A DNA stretch of 64,000 nucleotides from assembly GCA_003543235.1 (NCBI GenBank), contig DPJA01000036.1, positions 62,142 to 126,141 of the forward strand, written 5' to 3'. Below are positions 62,700-64,000 of the stretch, one piece after another. A program made the position numbers and the translations under genes. Position 1 is the first letter of the stretch, and each line of letters begins with the position of its first letter. Below the pieces are notes generated by a model. That model was not told the DNA's origin and searched no databases. It was given only the letters and a program-made list of their open reading frames with translations. The DNA is from Lachnospiraceae bacterium (GTDB taxonomy: Bacteria > Bacillota > Clostridia > Lachnospirales > Anaerotignaceae).

Positions 62700-63068
62700 T
62701 TATTTCTTCTTATTTGCAACAGTTTTTCTAGGACCTTTTCTTGTTCTAGCATTTGTCTTAGTTTTCTGTCCTCTTACTGGAAGACCTCTTCTATGACGAA
62801 TACCTCTGTAGCATCCTATTTCAACAAGACGTTTGATGTTAAGAGCTATTTCTCTTCTTAAATCACCTTCTACAACCTGTGATTTGTCTATTACTTCACG
62901 AATTTTAGCTACTTCATCATCAGTTAAATCTCTGATTCTTGTATCAGGATTAACCCCTGTTTCTTTTAAAATTCTAACAGCGCTAGAATGTCCAATACCG
63001 TATACATAAGTAAGGCCGATTTCAACGCGCTTTTCTCTTGGTAAATCTACACCAGCGATACGTGCCAT
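62700..63068 (-). CDS. rpsM: 30S ribosomal protein S13
   Basis: 122 aa. It starts ARIAGVDLPREKRVEIGLTY, with IGCYRGIRHRRGLPVRGQKT and the basic end RKGPRKTVANKKK. It sits in the head of the small subunit, contacting tRNA and 50S. A 205-nt structured gap lies upstream. Confidence 0.98.
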   Translation of the reverse strand: MARIAGVDLPREKRVEIGLTYVYGIGHSSAVRILKETGVNPDTRIRDLTDDEVAKIREVIDKSQVVEGDLRREIALNIKRLVEIGCYRGIRHRRGLPVRGQKTKTNARTRKGPRKTVANKKK

Positions 63069-63141
63069 GCGTACTTTGCACCTCCATTTAAAATTAAAAT
63101 ATTCTCTATATAGTCAATAGTTATTTTCTTCACAGTTGGCA

Positions 63142-63197
63142 TTTTTAGGGAAACAGAACTAACTGTCAGCCGCCCCTAAAAAACAGCCCTCGCTGTT
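63142..63197 (-). promoter_or_regulatory. Overlapping hairpins in the rpmJ-rpsM gap
   Basis: Read leftward, AACAGC / GCTGTT (63192-63197 and 63182-63187) with a T run is a terminator-like hairpin. Its T run also pairs in a second hairpin CCCTAAAAA / TTTTTAGGG (63174-63182 and 63142-63150) with an inner CTGT/ACAG. The two overlap at 63182 and the T run, so they compete. Confidence 0.5.
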
Positions 63198-63273
63198 AAC
63201 AAAATGACGGATTTTACCCGATTTGCTTTCAAGGTTTCATGCACCTATGTCAAGCCATACTAACTTGCATTTA

Positions 63274-63387
63274 TCAGCCCTGTTTCTGTTTGTGTTTTGG
63301 ATTCTCACAAATAACCATTACACGACCTTTTCTTTTGATAATTCTGCATTTTTCACACATTGGTTTTACAGATGGTCTAACCTTCAT
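63274..63387 (-). CDS. rpmJ: 50S ribosomal protein L36
   Basis: 37 aa: MKVRPSVKPMCEKCRIIKRK continuing to ICENPKHKQKQG. The zinc ligands Cys11, Cys14, Cys27 and His32 are all present (the C+ form). SD aggggaaatc ahead of ATG. It lies between infA and rpsM, the conserved position. Confidence 0.96.
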   Translation of the reverse strand: MKVRPSVKPMCEKCRIIKRKGRVMVICENPKHKQKQG

Positions 63388-63414
63388 TGTGATTTCCCCT
63401 TTCTAAATCCTTGC

Positions 63415-63633
63415 TTATTTTGCTCTCCAGATAATTCTACCCTTTGTAAGATCATAAGGAGACATTTCTATGAGTACTTTATCTCCCGGCAAAATTCGAA
63501 TGAAATTCATACGAAGCTTTCCGGAAATATGTGCCAAAATTTTATGCCCGTTTTCAAGTTCAACCTGAAACATAGCATTAGGTAATTTTTCCAATACGGT
63601 TCCTTCTACCTCTATTACGTCATCTTTAGACAC
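63415..63633 (-). CDS. infA: Translation initiation factor IF-1
   Basis: 72 aa, S1/OB fold: SKDDVIEVEGTVLEKLPNAM, HISGKLRMNFIRILPGD and SPYDLTKGRIIWR. The start is GTG with SD aaggagg. It binds the A site of the small subunit during initiation. Confidence 0.98.
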   Translation of the reverse strand: MSKDDVIEVEGTVLEKLPNAMFQVELENGHKILAHISGKLRMNFIRILPGDKVLIEMSPYDLTKGRIIWRAK

Positions 63634-63649
63634 GTTAGAACCTCCTTAA

Positions 63650-63913
63650 CTATCTTTGGCCGAATTCCTTCAGCGCCTTTAAAATATCTGCATCCAACAG
63701 GTAGCTGTTGTTTTCAAGCTTTTCCTTTATATTATAACAGATATAGTTTGTTTTCTGAACATGCTTAATTTTTTTTCTTTTAGGATGTTCAAGGGTGCGT
63801 AACTTGCCATCTGCCAGTAATAAATAATCACCGTCAACGGATAGTACTATAAATGGCAATGTCTTGTCATGTCCGCTCTTTGAATAAACCACTTGACCTT
63901 GGGTGTATTCCAT
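63650..63913 (-). CDS. KOW-domain RNA-binding protein
   Basis: 87 aa from the ATG at 63913 (SD gaggtg). KOW-like motif YTQGQVVYSKSGHDKTLPFI, then SVDGDYLLLADGKLRTLEHP. Small proteins of this type, resembling L14e, lie between map and infA in many Clostridia. Likely ribosome- or RNA-associated; the precise role is unknown. Confidence 0.88.
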   Translation of the reverse strand: MEYTQGQVVYSKSGHDKTLPFIVLSVDGDYLLLADGKLRTLEHPKRKKIKHVQKTNYICYNIKEKLENNSYLLDADILKALKEFGQR

Positions 63914-63954
63914 TATACTCACCTCAAATTGTGATTTTAAATAAAGCATCCTTT

Positions 63955-64000
63955 TTAAAGGGTAAGTAATTCAGGTTCTCCATCAGTAATCACAATAGTA
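63955..64000 (-). CDS. map: Methionine aminopeptidase (C-terminal end only)
   Basis: The last 14 codons, TIVITDGEPELLTL and stop, match the standard end of type I methionine aminopeptidase. map is also what precedes the KOW gene and infA in Clostridia. The rest lies beyond the window. Confidence 0.8.
   Translation of the reverse strand, partial: TIVITDGEPELLTL

Overview
The window is about 64 kb of AT-rich, densely coding chromosome from a spore-forming, low-GC anaerobe of the class Clostridia. The evidence is spo0A, both dipicolinate synthase genes, a Csp-type subtilisin, a four-subunit 2-oxoacid:ferredoxin oxidoreductase, FeoAB, an SLH-domain surface protein and the usual Firmicutes order of ribosomal and ECF-transporter genes. 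An insertion-bearing L17 and the overall gene set fit Lachnospirales or relatives, but I cannot name a species. I see no prophage, insertion sequence, CRISPR array or rRNA. It reads as core chromosome with unusual regulatory and domain arrangements rather than one obvious new system.

Region by region. 1-2.1 kb: the end of a COG2509 flavoprotein, a decayed tRNA-Leu copy with its own terminator, a 50-codon ORF, an intact tRNA-Leu(CAG) and tRNA-Arg(ACG). 2.1-6.9 kb: a sigma-54 activator divergent from porGDAB, with an excellent -24/-12 promoter between them. 6.9-15 kb: yqeY and rpsU, glgB, an O-acetylhomoserine sulfhydrylase, oligoendopeptidase F and the Csp-like protease. 15-24 kb: an ammonium transporter behind a leader terminator, a DUF1275 membrane protein, CorA, a DtxR-type repressor and a BMP-type nucleoside ABC transporter operon. 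24.4-28.7 kb: dpaAB under a probable sigma-K promoter, divergent from dapA-asnB. 28.8-34.7 kb: patatin, YcdB-SLH protein, DJ-1/PfpI protein, CYTH protein and spo0A. 34.7-41.8 kb: a B12-dependent methionine synthase operon with the reactivation domain as a separate gene, then feoAB. 41.9-55.2 kb: PAP2 phosphatase, then a long leftward housekeeping stretch (gpsA, plsY, der, radical-SAM DUF512, pgeF, yraN, rnhB, rnjA, DUF1292, ruvX, ireB, mtaB, an unknown protein) and a soluble chemoreceptor-like protein with inverted domain order. 55.4-64 kb: rpsI, rplM, truA, ecfT, ecfA2, ecfA1, rplQ, rpoA, rpsD, rpsK, rpsM, rpmJ, infA, a KOW protein and the end of map, all leftward.

How the genes connect. dapA makes the lysine-branch intermediate whose dihydrodipicolinate derivative DpaAB oxidises to spore dipicolinate, and spo0A is the master switch above that. 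The Hcy methyltransferase/MTHFR fusion, MetH and the reactivation protein form a methyl-group and methionine cycle, complemented by the sulfhydrylase. EcfA1/A2/T is the shared motor of vitamin transporters. The sigma-54 activator probably couples a small-molecule signal to 2-oxoacid oxidation.

Start codons were moved from the longest ORF where a Shine-Dalgarno (SD) sequence clearly favours an internal start. Promoters, hairpins and operators were found by eye; no folding, search or alignment was run.
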